DNA of 64,000 nucleotides. It comes from Spinellus fusiger. Lineage: Eukaryota > Mucoromycota > Mucoromycetes > Mucorales > Phycomycetaceae. A program made the translations under genes and the position numbers. Positions within the stretch are counted from its first letter, which is position 1. Each line of letters starts with the position of its first letter. The stretch spans positions 310,001 to 374,000 of the forward strand of contig JALLLS010000005.1 of NCBI GenBank assembly GCA_025094145.1, written 5' to 3'. The notes below the pieces were generated by a model that worked only from the letters and a program-made list of their open reading frames with translations, was not told the origin of the DNA and made no database searches. Of the stretch, positions 10,669-23,195 are shown piece after piece.

Positions 10669-13608
10669 ATGGCAGACCCTTCCCTCCGAAAGCGTCGACA
10701 GCCACCGGAAGAAAAGAGCCTCGAATCCATGAGCGGTGTTTCTGATTCTACTAGTATTGAACGCCACTCTATCAGTACAGGAAAGAGGGTAGGTTGCCTG
10801 TGCCTTCTTTCTTCTCGTTAAAGAGAGAGAGAAAGAGAGAGAAAATGGAGCTGGAGACTGATATGCAAGAGAAAATAGACATTCCAACAAGACTCCTCCT
10901 ATGCCTATACTTTGGCGTTTATCATTGTTGTTCTGGCAGGATGCTTGGTGTCCTTTTACAAGATTTGGTATCCAGCAGAAGTAGTGTAAGCACAAGAATA
11001 TTAGAGCAAAGAGACAGTAGAAAGAAAACGCGTCCCTCTACACACAAAGAAGAGAGACTGACACGTCTATTGGTCTATCCTATTGAATAGCTTTGATGAA
11101 GTGCATTTTGGAAAGTTTGCTGGTTATTACTTGAAGAGAACTTACTTTTTTGATGTCCATCCTCCTCTTGCCAAGCTAATGATTGCTGCTGTGGGCTATT
11201 GTGTGGGATACGATGGTCATTTTGAGTTTGAGAACATTGGAGACAATTACATTGAAAACAACGTACCTTACATTGCTTTACGTGCATTGCCAGCCAGTTT
11301 GAATGTCATGAACATTGCTCTGATGTACAGTATTATGAAGGCATCTGGATATTCCTTGTGTACCTGTATTGTCACTGCCTCCATGTATATCCTAGGTATG
11401 TGTGTTTGAGACAAGAAAGAAAGAAAAAGAAAAACAAGACTTATTCTTCCATGTTCTAATGTATTATAGACAATGCTATGGTGGCCCAACACCGCCTTAT
11501 TATGCTGGACAGTATGTTGATCTTCTTTATGCTGTCCACTGTCTATTCTTATATTCGATTCCGTAGAGTAAGACACCAGTAAGTAGTGCTATTTCCCTCC
11601 CTTGAAGCACACTTGCACTGTATGTTCTTTGAGGCTTATGTATTTCATTAGGGAGTTCTCGAATGAATGGTGGGCGTGGTTACTTGCTACAGGTGTCACC
11701 ATGGCACTGACATTAAGGTAAATAAGACCCTTTGTATAACAGCAGTCCATGGACTGCCCCTCTGTATACACACATTTATACACAACTTCCAGTGTCAAGA
11801 TGGTGGGATTGTTTGTTGTTACTGCTATTGGTATATGCGTGCTAATTGATCTTTGGGATCTGCTTAATGTTGATCGTGGAACAACACTGGTAAGACTTGC
11901 GGGTCTTGTGTCTACTGTAGGCTAATACACCTGTGGATAGGATCACTTTTTAAATCACTTTGCAGCAAGAGCAGTTGCATTTATTGCTGTGCCTATCCTT
12001 GTGTTTTTGTTCTGGTTCCATGTTCATTTCACTATTCTTGTAGAATCTGGTCCTGGAGATGCATTTATGAGTACATCCTTCCAGGAGACATTAAGAAACA
12101 GTGCCATCAAAATGAAGTCTTTGGGTAAAACAGAAGGATATGGGATGTGTATTAACGGGTGTTCTTGTGTATGATAGATATCCACTATTACGATGACATT
12201 ACCCTTATGCACAAGGACACTGAGATGTACCTTCACTCGCATTCACTCAGATATCCTTTGCGCTATGAAGATGGACGCATCAGCAGTCAGGGCCAACAAG
12301 TCACTGCCATTAAGATGCCTGATGAGAATACATGGTGGAAGGTGAAGCCTACAAAACCCATTGTTGATGGAGAAAGAGTGGCTGTTGTGCATGGAGATAT
12401 TGTTCAATTGGTGCATGTCAACACAGGCACCCATCTCCTTGCCCATGATGTTGCTTCTCCTATTCTATCTACCAATGAAGAGATCACTACAGTACCTTTG
12501 GATGCCAGATACAATGAGACACTGTTTGAGGTGCTTCTTGATGACTATAATAATGGGAATGTATGGCAGACCCATATGAAGTCTGTTCGTCTTATGCATG
12601 TGGACACCAAGGTCTGTATTTGGACTCACTCTCAATCCCTGCCAGAGTGGGGGTTGGGTCAACAAGATGTGAACGGCAATAAACAATTAACAGAGAAAAG
12701 CAACTACTGGGTATCTACAGAGATTTATGGCATCAATGGTAAAGTGGCATTTTTTTATATGACTACACCAACCAACACTGATTGTATTGTCTCTAGCCAC
12801 TGTTGTTAATTTGGAGAAGAAGAAGAACATCAAATCTATCCCCTTTCTATTTAAATTTGTTGAATTGTTTGGACTGATGCTTAGCCATAACTCTGGCTTG
12901 ACGAAATCCCATCCTTACCAATCTGCTGCTAGTGCATGGCCACTGTTACCGCGCGGTATCTCCTACTGGTCAAAGGACAGCACCAAGGAACAGATCTACA
13001 TGACAGGCAATGTCTTTGGGTGGTGGACCTCCATTGTAGGTACATCTGTCTTTTTGAGTCTGTTGATTGTGGATCTCGTTACTCAAAGAAGAAGATACTT
13101 TTTGATTTCTGAACGTAAGGCATACCCAATGGCACTGAGAGCACAAATATTCATATCTCACACTGTTCTTTCTTGTTTATCATTAGCCGCTCGCTCCAGA
13201 CTACTGTCTTCAGGAGGATTCTTCTTTATTCTTTGGGCTCTACACTACTTCCCTTTCTTCTTTATGGGTCGTGCCCTCTTTCTTCATCATTATCTTCCAG
13301 CTGCCACATGCAACTACTTACTGTTGGGCAGTGTCTTCCAATTTCTCTTTGTTCGAGGAGTAGACTCGCCTACTTCTGATTTGCAACGGAATGAGAGTGC
13401 ACAGGAATTGAAGCGCCTTCATGAAGTATCCTTCTCAAGATCCCATTCCACTCTCCTCACTTACACTGCTACTGCTGTTATTATTGGTCTTCAGCTAGGA
13501 TTCTTTATTTTCCTTTCTCCTCTTACTTATGGCACTCCTGGTCTGACTATAGAACAAGTCTTGCAACATAAGCTTCGTCCTGCATGGGATTTACAATTTG
13601 CAAAGTAG
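10669..13608 (+). CDS. Protein O-mannosyltransferase (PMT, GT39)
   Basis: Nine exons (10669-10788, 10879-10985, 11091-11395, 11470-11578, 11652-11717, 11793-11889, 11941-12124, 12178-12738, 12797-13608) give 786 aa. It transfers mannose from dolichyl-phosphate-mannose to Ser/Thr of secretory proteins in the ER membrane. Visible: a first membrane helix, the catalytic-loop Asp-Glu in FDEVHFGKFAGYY (about residues 78-79; the preceding Trp usual in the family is Phe here), YFFDVHPPLAKL, a multi-helix N-terminal half, a luminal MIR region (ITLMHKDTEMYLHSH..., VQLVHVNTGTHLL, VRLMHVDTKVCIW) and C-terminal helices ending SPLTYGTPG. I cannot assign PMT1, PMT2 or PMT4 subfamily with certainty. Confidence 0.92.
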
Positions 13609-13729
13609 TAGGGTTCTTGTTTCTCTATTTTCTTTTTATTGTTTTTCTTTTCACCATTATCCAATTCTTTTCATCATGGTATTTACCAGTGAAAGTATCT
13701 CATAAGACTACATAATAAAGAAAGTCTTT

Positions 13730-13753
13730 ATATATATATATATATATATATAT
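13730..13753. repeat. (TA)n microsatellite between convergent genes
   Basis: About twelve TA units in the 180-bp gap between the 3' ends of PMT and dynactin 2. AATAAA-like signals for both strands lie nearby. Confidence 0.9.
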
Positions 13754-13788
13754 TACATTTGTTACTCAATAGAAATCAAAACAACAAC

Positions 13789-15883
13789 TTATGCACTGGT
13801 CAAGGCAGACACACGCTGTACAAGCTCTGTCATTCTATCATCCACTACTTTAATGTTCTTATGAATGTTTTCTTCATTAGAGAGTAGACTTTGGTTCAAC
13901 TATAAACCCCACATCCAATGAGTCTCCATGCATATTTTTTCTTCTTCTTAGTGTCTAAGTCTGCTACTACTTACTGTATCGCATGTCGCAGTAAGACTCT
14001 TGAGTTCCTGCTTCATCTGATTCTGCTCTTCAGAAATCATCTTGACAGAACGACCAAAAGTAGACGCTTCTGTATGCAGTCCTTGGAGTGCCTTGAGGCG
14101 TGTCAACAATGCTGGGGTCAGATTCAAGAGAGGATCAATCTTCTCCATAGTGGCAAAGAGATGGTTGACCTGTGATTAAGAGGGTTTTGTGTTCTCTTGG
14201 CAGTCAGTGGTGGATGCAGACAGTGCGTGAAGAATGCATTGACTCCTTGACATGGGCTTACCTTTTCTTCTGCCTCATTGGACAGACCCACAGGTCCCTC
14301 CTTTGGTTGACCTTCCAAGGCAGCTGCTGTTGTTTGTAGGCCAGAAGGAAGAATGCCTGGTGTTCCTAGTCCAAATCCAAGAGAGGTGGTATTCTCTTTA
14401 CGGCCTGACTTGAGTTCATTCAATCGATCCAATTCACTATTCAACACTTTGATTCTTCTTGCTACCATCTCCAATTGTCTTGGTTGAGCAAGAATGGTGA
14501 TCTGTTGCTCCAACTTGGACATGGCACTGATCAAACAAGCAGCAGACAGACTGGGTGGCTAGTATCCATGCACCATCCTCTTCTATGAGTGTCTACTCTT
14601 GCCCAATGGTCTATCTATTCCTTACCATAGCTTCAAGGCCTTGTCCTGCACTGGATCCCACCAATTTCTCTATCTTTGAGATGCGTTCATCCAAATCATT
14701 CACTTGATGTTGCTTATGCAATCTGGTGGTTTTTGAGGTATACATGGGTTCTTGGGCCACCTTCTCATCCGTCTTGATGAATACCAAGAGTGAATCTACA
14801 GTAGCTTACATTGTTCTTATCTGATGACTCTGCTTCTGTCTCCTCAGTCACTGTCGCAGCTGTCAATGTAGGCGCTGACCCATGCGTATTGACTTCTAGT
14901 TTATGAATAAGCTGTTTTGCCTCCTCAATCCGCTTTTCATAACCAGACGGTCCTTGTTCTTGTTCTGTCTGACCCAACCCTTGTTGGAGTCTTGTTAGAT
15001 CTGATTGCAAGTAGGACAATTGAGAGAGCATGGAGTCATTATGATTGGCTACTTGTTGAGATTCTGTGTCTGCGTCTTCCTACTTATCACAAGTATAAGC
15101 CGTGTGTTCTATAGGTGCTTTATCCATGCTAACAGTAGAAAGAAAACAAGGCAAAACAAGGCCTCTTTTGTGTCTTCTGACCTTTTTCTCAATATGTTCT
15201 GTCAATTCCTGCACTTCAAACATAAGACGACGTAGTTTCTGGAGAGATGTTTCTTCCAATGCCATGTCTTTAGGAAGAAGTTCATATTCGCTGGTTTCTA
15301 GTCCTGGAGGACGACGGACAAAAGTACGGTACATTGCCTTTTTTCTTCTTGAGAGTCTGTCTGAAAAGTCTTTGAGTAGTGTGAGTATCCTTTTTATATA
15401 TTTATATATGAATATTCCAAAAAGAAAAAAGAAAAAAAAAAAAACACACACACACACACACACAGTAAAAGAACAGTAGGGCCTACCTGTGTCATCAGCA
15501 ATAACAACACTGTTAGAGAAACGACCTGTGGCTTCTTTCATAGAAACGCGTGTCTTTATCAAATTCTCATTGGCATCATCACTCTCCTAATCCACCCTAC
15601 AGGTTAATATCATCTGCTATGAAAAGAAAAGAGAAAAAGACCATTTTTTTCTCTCTTTTTTCTCTTTCTCTTTTCTTCTTCTTTTTTTGACACGGGAAGA
15701 AGCTTCTCTTTGCTTCTTACTTGATCATCAAAAGATGTCATGGGGTTCTCTTCGGAAACATCAGGGGTTTCATAGACATCAGGCTGGTCATCCTATGAAA
15801 AAGACATGCCCATAAGCTAATGAACAGAGGACTATCAAAAGTCTATTTACAATATCTGGTAGGGCCGAGTATTTGGACGTCAT
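13789..15883 (-). CDS. Dynactin subunit 2 (dynamitin)
   Basis: Nine exons (15883-15851, 15792-15721, 15586-15487, 15369-15182, 15079-14810, 14772-14626, 14558-14262, 14169-13975, 13899-13789) give 470 aa in frame. It opens MTSKYSALPDIDDQPDVYETPD, the conserved dynamitin N-terminus, then DFSDRLSRRKKAMYRTF, and continues as a long coiled coil (KLRRLMFEVQELTEHIEKK, LSYLQSDLTRLQQGL, AMSKLEQQITILAQP, NLTPALLTRLKALQGLH). Dynamitin forms the shoulder of dynactin and links p150 to the Arp1 filament for dynein transport. Yeast Jnm1 is the distant counterpart. A CA-dinucleotide run sits in one intron. Confidence 0.92.
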
Positions 15884-15991
15884 CTTGGCTACTGTAGGAC
15901 TTAGAGGCCTTGAGGACAAGTCAGAAATCCCCCTTTGGCTGTCGTTCTTGTGACTGAGTTTGTTATCCGTGCCACACGCCCTGAAGATGGG

Positions 15992-16273
15992 ATGAAGATG
16001 GTTCTATCTGCAGTGCTATTCGAATGTGACTCTGTATCTACAGATGCAAGTATAGAGTATGGAATGGATATTGAATAGAGATATATTCTATGCTCAATAG
16101 AAGTGTACGGGTCTACTAATATATATAAAGGGAGACAGTTCTTTATGCAAAATAGTCTGAGAGAAAGAGTGACCTTTGCTGTGTACAAGATAGCATTGGA
16201 TGAAAGTAGAAAAGAACTCATAAAGAATCAGTTGGTAGATAAAGAAAAAGACAGTGGATGGTATGAAGAGTAG
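15992..16273 (+). CDS. Small spliced gene, 76 aa, unrecognised
   Basis: Exon 15992-16049 and exon 16101-16273 flank a 51-nt intron with GTATAG donor and CAATAG acceptor; splicing removes the only in-frame stop and closes 77 codons. The protein begins MKMVLSAVLFECDSVSTD and ends with a charged segment (KIALDESRKELIKNQ...GWYEE). I do not recognise the family. An open, protein-like frame continues upstream of the ATG to about 15930, so the true start may lie further left, close to the dynactin 2 start on the other strand. An AT-rich 3' region with TTTATT runs follows the stop. Confidence 0.45.
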
Positions 16274-16482
16274 AAAATATACTTTTATTTATTTATTTAT
16301 TATTATTATACTATTATTATACTATTATTATTCAATGTATACAAAATATCCCAAGAAATCCTCAAAGAAATCCTCAAAGAAATCATTCATGTCTTGGTTC
16401 TTACCGTAAAATTCTTTTAGCTCACTATTAAGACACTTTTTCAGGTAGAATCCTTGACCAAGAGGGACCAAGCCACATCTTC

Positions 16483-16490
16483 TGACGTCG
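16483..16490. promoter_or_regulatory. CRE-like TGACGTCG upstream of REX2
   Basis: One mismatch from the bZIP palindrome TGACGTCA, about 50 bp before the REX2 start codon. Confidence 0.3.
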
Positions 16491-16538
16491 CTGTTGCTAT
16501 TCTTCCTCCCATTTTAATGAAAACGAATAAATAACTCT

Positions 16539-17594
16539 ATGCTATTATCCGCACTACGACCACGTCTTGTCTCAACTGCTTTCTCTTGTCTTCGTCCCTT
16601 TTCTCAAACTCAAGCCTTGAAGATCCCTGAATTAAAAGTCAATATGATTAAGGACCCGCTTGTATGGATAGACTGTGAGGTAAATAATAATGTAGTGTAA
16701 AATGTAAAATGTAAAATGTTTGGAAGATAGAAATCATAATCATAAATAAATAAATAAACAAGAATGAAACTGTGATTTATACTAAATTCCTGGATTCTAT
16801 CTATTAGATGACGGGTCTTGATATTGAAAAAGACCATTTAATTGAGATTGCCGTGCTTATTACAGATGGTGAATTGAATATCGTAGCAAAGGTATACATG
16901 TTTAGAAAAATAAAATAAAATAAAAAGCATACTTAATGTATATTGATATATGAAATAGGGACCAGAACTTATCATTCATCGGCCTATTTCTGTGATGAAT
17001 TCAATGAACGGTATGCAGTAATACTCGACAACTTAACTCAAATCTATTGAATAGAATGGTGCATTGAGCATCACGGTGCAGTAAGTACACATACTTATAC
17101 TTTCTACATCCTCTAATTATATTGTTTGTACAGTCTGGCTTAACTCAGTCTGTTCTGGACAGCACCATCAGTATCACTGAAGCCCACAACCAAGTCCTTA
17201 CATTTCTTAAAGAACACATCCCAGCTGGTGTTGCACCCTTGGCAGGCAGCTCAGTCCATGCAGACAAACGTTTCTTGGAGAAGGAAATGCCACTGGTAGT
17301 TGAACATTTGCATTACCGTATTGTTGGTAATACTTTCTTTTTATTTGATATTTGATAATATTGATGTTTAAATGCATTTTGCAGATGTAAGCACTATCAA
17401 AGAGTTGGCTAAACGATGGTAAGTCTATTGTATACCCTTTGTACTGTTGATTTATTATTCATTCTTGTTTTAGGAATCCAACCATTGCTGCTGGTGTTGT
17501 GAAAAAGTATAGTCATCGTGCTATGGACGATATCATTGAAAGTATGGAGGAGCTCAAATACTACAGAAAGACATTGTTTGTCTCTCCTGAATAA
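16539..17594 (+). CDS. REX2: Oligoribonuclease Rex2/REXO2, likely mitochondrial
   Basis: Seven exons (16539-16679, 16808-16891, 16959-17010, 17055-17080, 17134-17326, 17385-17418, 17474-17594) give 216 aa. It is a DEDDh 3'-5' exonuclease that degrades very short RNAs. Visible: Asp45 and Glu47 in WIDCEMTGLD, WCIEHHG, the Asp in SVHADKRFLEKEMP, and His/Asp in YSHRAMDDIIES. The first exon encodes a basic, Ser-rich, acid-free leader (MLLSALRPRLVSTAFSCLRP) that fits a mitochondrial presequence; the catalytic domain starts after it. Exon 4 is only 26 nt. Confidence 0.93.
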
Positions 17595-18044
17595 AGATAT
17601 TCTACTCAACTATACTATAACTGTAGTCTTTGAATAATAATAAAATAATAATAAAACACGGTTTGATATCAGAAAGTATTTTATCCTTTGTCCCTAAGTA
17701 TAGACTGGGACTCCATTCTTCCCTGTGAGTCCAATGTAAAGAATAGCGCACCATTTTATAGGGAAAATAACAAAGGAAATGAGAAAATTGCCCATTTTCC
17801 CGCAGGATACCAACTCCTGCAACACTAGAAGAACTGGAAAAGATATCACGAGAAATGCAAGTAACTGAATTGGTTGTGTAGATTTTTATCCATAATTCAA
17901 AACTATGTGTTTACTCATGGTTATTTATATTTATATTTATATTGTATGTGTATTAGTATGTACTGGTAGATATATTATTTTAGCCTATTTATGTATTTAT
18001 GTATTTATCTGCTTGTTTGTTTTCATATTGTTGTAGAACCCTAT
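17595..18044. other. Intergenic, nothing recognised
   Basis: AT-rich spacer after REX2 with short poly-T and TTTATA runs around 17920-18020. No coding frame or repeat recognised. Confidence 0.5.
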
Positions 18045-18660
18045 TTCCTACAGTTTACACACCCAAAGATTTTTCTGGCCTTTAAGCGGTGATATCTCCT
18101 TCCTTTTGAGACCGAAAAAACGCACTTTTTATGGAATAGTGATTAAAATCAAAAGATTTGCAAGTATCCAAATTATTATTTCCTTTTGTGGAATACCTCA
18201 CTATCAAATTGTATTATCAATAGAATATAGTGTTTATGAATAAAATTGTTTATTATAATATTATAGCTAATGATATATTATGTACTATAGATGCTGCCTA
18301 AGTGCACTCACTAATATCAATAGAATCTATACCCTAAAAGCCTTGTGCTTTATCTTTGGGAGATAGATAACTATGCTCAGGAGTATACCCTAGAGACCCT
18401 AGACAGTATAGAAGACCACCTGAGACTGACTTGAAAGGAGTCTTTACTTGCCTAATAACAATACAATGAGTGTCTTGTGGAATACAATGAGCTCAAGCCG
18501 AGATAAAAGCACTGCTTACCTTTTTATCACTAGAATAGTCCTTGGTAGTGTCTATAACTTCCCTCTATTGTTTTGATTTGTTAATAATGGCACAATACCT
18601 TCCTCAGCTATGCTCATCTTGACGAGTACTTAAGTATCAAATTGTATGTACAATGTAAGA
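18045..18660 (+). repeat. Dispersed repeat R1, copy 1
   Basis: This stretch matches, in inverted orientation, the segment 29090-30720. Shared blocks include atagtgtttatgaataaaat, ctataccctaaaagcc, and the terminal block cgcttaaaggcc (on the minus strand). It carries the empty target site (minus strand aaaggccagaaaaatc) of the solo LTR found in copy 2. No ORF; class unknown. Confidence 0.75.
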
Positions 18661-19084
18661 AATAACAAAATAATAACAAGATCAAAGAATAATAAATATT
18701 ATCATATTGGTGAGATATACACTTTAGCCACCACTTTCCAATAATTAATCAAGTCAAACAATTCACACTCTATTTGCCTTGAGCCTAAAGCCCAGTATTA
18801 GAAACAATACCTTGTTGTCATCAAGTACTATTGTTAATACCAGCTACAATAAGATAATTGAGGTGATTATGAATATTGAGTCAATGAATGTCTATAATGC
18901 TCTTAACACAAGTGAGTTTGGTTCTATTTTATGGATAATGACCACTAGAGTTAATTCAGTGTGTCTTATAATAAACATCTTTCTTAAGCAGTGTCATACT
19001 GCAAATACTATGGGCTTATAGTTAACACATTATGTTAAACAATAAATGCAGTGACTGGGTTGTAATATTGAGGTGACTCTTGTT

Positions 19085-19280
19085 CTATTTCTTGTCTTTA
19101 CAGCCAATTCTATACTTTATAATTATAAAGTCAATAGCCATTGCTAAAACAGGCAAGTAGAGTTTGAAATATTATATTTAGACAGCAAAAATTCTTTTTT
19201 AAACACATTGGCCAATCATATGAATATTGCAATTTTATTCTCAGTATATTTCCTTATATATCCCAGACATCCTTGGGTGT
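19085..19280 (+). repeat. Dispersed repeat R2, copy 1
   Basis: Direct, diverged match to 50965-51150: both contain aaagtcaata, a block aaacacattggccaatcat (with substitutions) and gattttattctcag. Class unknown. Confidence 0.6.
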
Positions 19281-20869
19281 GTACTATCCAATGTTGCCCC
19301 GCATATTGCCCTGAGGGGTTTCATTTTAACATTACGATACCAGTAAATTTTAAGTTTTTGTGCAAGTTAATGATTGTCCAATTTCCCTTTTTTTTTCTTC
19401 TTTCCATTTTGTAACAACTGATGTGGGGTGTTCTTCTCAACTTAAGGTAATACATAAAAAAAAAGAAAGAAAAAAGCTTTTATGAATAGCACTTTCGATT
19501 GTTTTGGTATAATAGCATAACCTTGAACTCATTTTAGTGAAGGTGATGGAAGATGGGCCATAAGAATTAGTCTTGCACATTAGTTTATGTTGAATGCTTT
19601 AATGGATAAGACACTATAGAACTCATTCATTCAGTAGATCTTTTTCTTTTTCTTTCTTACCAAGGCAGCCTGAGTATTCGTAGTACACTACTTCTAGGCT
19701 TTAAATAATTAATCAACACATATTGAAATATATTCTTGTGATATTCTTTCACAAAGTATAAAGCTTAAATCTTCTTTATAAGATACAGACAATAAAGCTA
19801 GAAGGATAGGAAAGAGAAGAGATACAATCAAAGTTTCTTCATGACTAGTTATACCTTTCAAAGTGTTTTGGTGAGACTGTCTTAGTGTAAGCATGGGTAT
19901 AGGGGAGTCTTATGAAGAGATTACGCTATGAGGATTCTATAAAAAACCAAGTCTGCTACTCCTATTCATTCAAGATAAAGAGGATCGGGGTCCACCGTCA
20001 TGTAACATAGATCAGGGCTTATTAAAGATGAATTCTCCATATTTCTTACTATCAACTTGACAAGTAGGAGGGTTTGTACGCAAAATGAAGCTAAATGAAT
20101 CATTTGGGGCCAATCCATTTGCTTTAACTGCAGCACAGGAAAGTCTAAAAGGAAACAGGAGGCTTAATGTATACAAACAAAGGTCCCAGATGAGTGGCTA
20201 AAACAGTAGAGGCGGTATGGAAAATCAGAATCACTGGATCAAGTGCTACTTATTACGTTATTCCTTCATAAGCTAATATGCTATGACATGTGCTTTTGAT
20301 GGTTCATTCAATGGGCTAAAGCGGCACAGTCTACCCAGGCGTACATTGGGAAGTTTTTTCTTTCTTTCTATATATCGGTCATATCTTCTCTGTAGAATGC
20401 CAGCAACCCTAAACAAGTGGAAAGAGAGAATTTATTAGGTACTAAGCTACAGGTGCATTCATTATATTTTTATTAGGAATAATTATATTCTTATTATTCA
20501 TAGTGTATGCAGTTCTATTCTTATTGATGCATCTGTTATTTAATTGAGGCCTTATAACTATTCTTTAAACTCGTCAGCAGAATGGATGGCTGAATATACT
20601 TTATAGCCTTACTTTTAGACGATGGAAAGACACTTTTTGGTATTTTATTCTCCTCAAACTCTAATAATATCAAACTGATTTGGATGAATGATTTTCTATA
20701 GTGATGAACTATTCTATTTTTAAGCCAAATGTCAACCCATCTACAAATTAAGCGTCTGTCAACTATTTTATGGACACCTCTTCATAAATAAACTAGCTTA
20801 TTTCAGTACGTTTGTGTCTGTATTTAAGAAAGAGAGAAGGAAAAAGAGAGATAGAAAGAAAGAGAAAAG

Positions 20870-20950
20870 GTATGCCTATGTGCCTATGTGCTTGTGTACT
20901 TGTGTACTTGTGTGTTTGTGTGTTTGTGTGCCTATGTGCCTCTGTGCGGG
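20870..20950. repeat. TG-rich minisatellite
   Basis: Imperfect tandem units of about 10 nt such as tgtgcctatg, tgtacttg and tgtgtttg. Confidence 0.75.
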
Positions 20951-21444
20951 GGAGGACGATCAGTTGAAGCCAAGAAAACCCCATTTTGAAGTCAAATCTC
21001 ATACACCGCCTCCTGGGCTCTTGGCTTACTTTCAATCAATGTTTATAGTCCACGAGCCAATTCAACCATAAAAACCAGTACATCGGTTAGTTCTGCTACC
21101 ATAGTTAAGAAAAAAAATTCAAGGTTCAAACGGAATAATTGAAATAAAAGCTAAATGAAATGTTAAATACAACAAACGTAACACACAATTATTAAAGCAT
21201 ATGAAAACGGACAAAAAGGAACAAATGTCTGGAGAGTGAAAATAATAATGTATTAAAAAGGACTAAGAATTTAGATAAAATAAACCAAGGTAATACGAGA
21301 TTAGGCGGGTGAAAGCCTAAGTTCATTTCATGTGAATAACTGTAAAATAAAAACAGAACAGTTGTTTAAAGAAAGGTGAAGAAGAAATAAAAATGACGCT
21401 ATGTACAACTTATCACAAAAGAAAGACCCGAGAATTACTTGGAG

Positions 21445-23195
21445 TTAGGGGTCTTTCTCATTTGTAGTATCTTTGACAGAATCATGGCCGTTTGTTTTTT
21501 CATTAGAAACAATATAACTAGAAGGTAAACGACGAGACTCAGGACGGCTTACAATACTGGGAACACGAGAAGAACGGGGACGTTGTGCAAAAGATTCAGC
21601 ATCACGCTTGGACTCATACAGTGAGACAGAGCCGATATGAGAAGCAATTGACTTGGCATCCGCTTGGAATTCAGCAGTAGAGAACAAAACTTCGATTTCC
21701 TCAAGAGATTTTCCTTTGGTCTCGGGGTACCAGAGATAGATAGGAATCAGAAAGACGACGTTGAGAATAGCAAATAATATGAAAGTCCAGTACTTGGCAT
21801 ATTCGAAGAGAACAGGTGCAATCATGGCCACTACAAAGTTACCAAGCCAGTTGGCAGCAGTGGACATGGAGTTTCCTTTAGCACGAAGAGCAGTGGAGAA
21901 TATTTCTGATGGATACAGCCACGCGAGTCCCAACCAAGCAGCACCAAAGACAAAGTTATAAAGCATAATAAACACAATCACACCAGGAGAAGCACTGGTG
22001 TTGCCGTTCTCTACTGCATACTGACATCCACCAACAACAAAAAGAGTGACGGCCTGACCCACTAGTCCCCAGTACATGAGCCATCGACGTCCAAGACGAT
22101 CAATTGTGTAGATGGCTGTTAGGGCACCAATAAAGTAGATGATAGAATCAACACCTGCCATTAACATAGCCATTTCTGTAGTCATGCCTGCTTGCTTGAA
22201 CACATCGGCAAGATAATAACTGATGACATTGATACCACCAAACTGTTGGATCAATTGGCCTCCCATACCAAGTAACACACGATAGCGATTGTTCATTTTT
22301 CCCTTTTTAAATAGATCCCTGTAAGAAGAGATGCCTTCACGACGCTCAAGTTCAATGCCATCACGGATTTCTTCCCATTCGGAAATACAGCGAGGATGGT
22401 TCACATCACAGTCAGACCACAGACGAGACAAGACTTCCTTGCATTTGTCTTCATAACCATTGGCTTGTAACCAACGAGGGGATTCTGGAAGAAAGAAAGA
22501 GGCAGTACCGAGAATAATAGCAAATACGATCTGGAAAGCAAGAGGGAATCTCCAGACTACCTCACCCTGAGCAAAGTAAAGACCATACTCAAGCCAATAA
22601 GCAATGGCCACACCCACAGTCAGAAGAGAAGCTTCAAAGGCAACATGGGATCCTCTTGATTTTGGAGGTGAGAGTTCAGCTTGGTAAACAGGAATTGTGG
22701 CTGTGTTCATGCCATTACCAACACCAGTGATAACACGAGCGATAATCATCATGGGTGCATTGACAGCTGCTGTTTGAAGAATAGCACCTATAGTGAGAAT
22801 GAGACAGCCCACACGGATTGTTTTACGACGGCCAAGGATATCGCCTATTTTTCCGGTTGAGAGAGCACCAAACATGCACCCAATTTCATACAATGCAACA
22901 ATAGCACCGATCAAAGCTGAGTTATTTTGGCCATTCATTGTATCCTTGAAATGATCGTTGGCCACCACACCAGACATAACACCCTAAACACATGCCATTA
23001 AGTTATTCTGTACTGTAGAATGACTTTATCCTAATACTATTATGTTTTTTTTTCTCTTTTCCATGGTTGGATCGGATGGAGTCATATAGTATAGGGATCA
23101 ATTCGAGCTTAGCTTACCTGGTCATAGCCAAACAACAGAAAACCAACAGCAGCCAGTAAAGTACTGGCTCTGAATAAGGCAGCTCCTTTCAACAT
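21445..23195 (-). CDS. Sugar porter (MFS hexose transporter)
   Basis: Exons 23195-23118 and 22983-21445 encode 538 aa. The protein is a 12-helix sugar/H+ symporter or facilitator of the plasma membrane. Signatures: FLLFGYDQGVMSGV in helix 1, DILGRRKTIRVG loop, YQAELSPPKSRG, PESPRWLQANG, QQFGGINVISYY in helix 7, DRLGRRWLMYWG and PETKGKSLEEIE at the end of the core. The cytosolic tail is Ser/Arg-rich. Substrate cannot be read from sequence; the QQFGGIN motif fits hexoses. A TATA-like element (TATTTAAG, minus strand) lies about 65 bp upstream of the start, and a TGACGTCA at 23557-23564. Confidence 0.92.

Larger units (their letters stand above)
18661..21444. other. Gene-free spacer
   Basis: About 2.8 kb of AT-rich DNA without a convincing ORF. 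It holds a short dispersed repeat (19085-19280) and a TG-rich minisatellite (20870-20950). No RNA gene recognised. Confidence 0.5.

Noticed and set aside
15901..16221. 106-codon minus-strand ORF upstream of dynactin 2
   Set aside because: Antisense shadow of the small spliced gene; it has no family features and starts in the dynactin 2 promoter.
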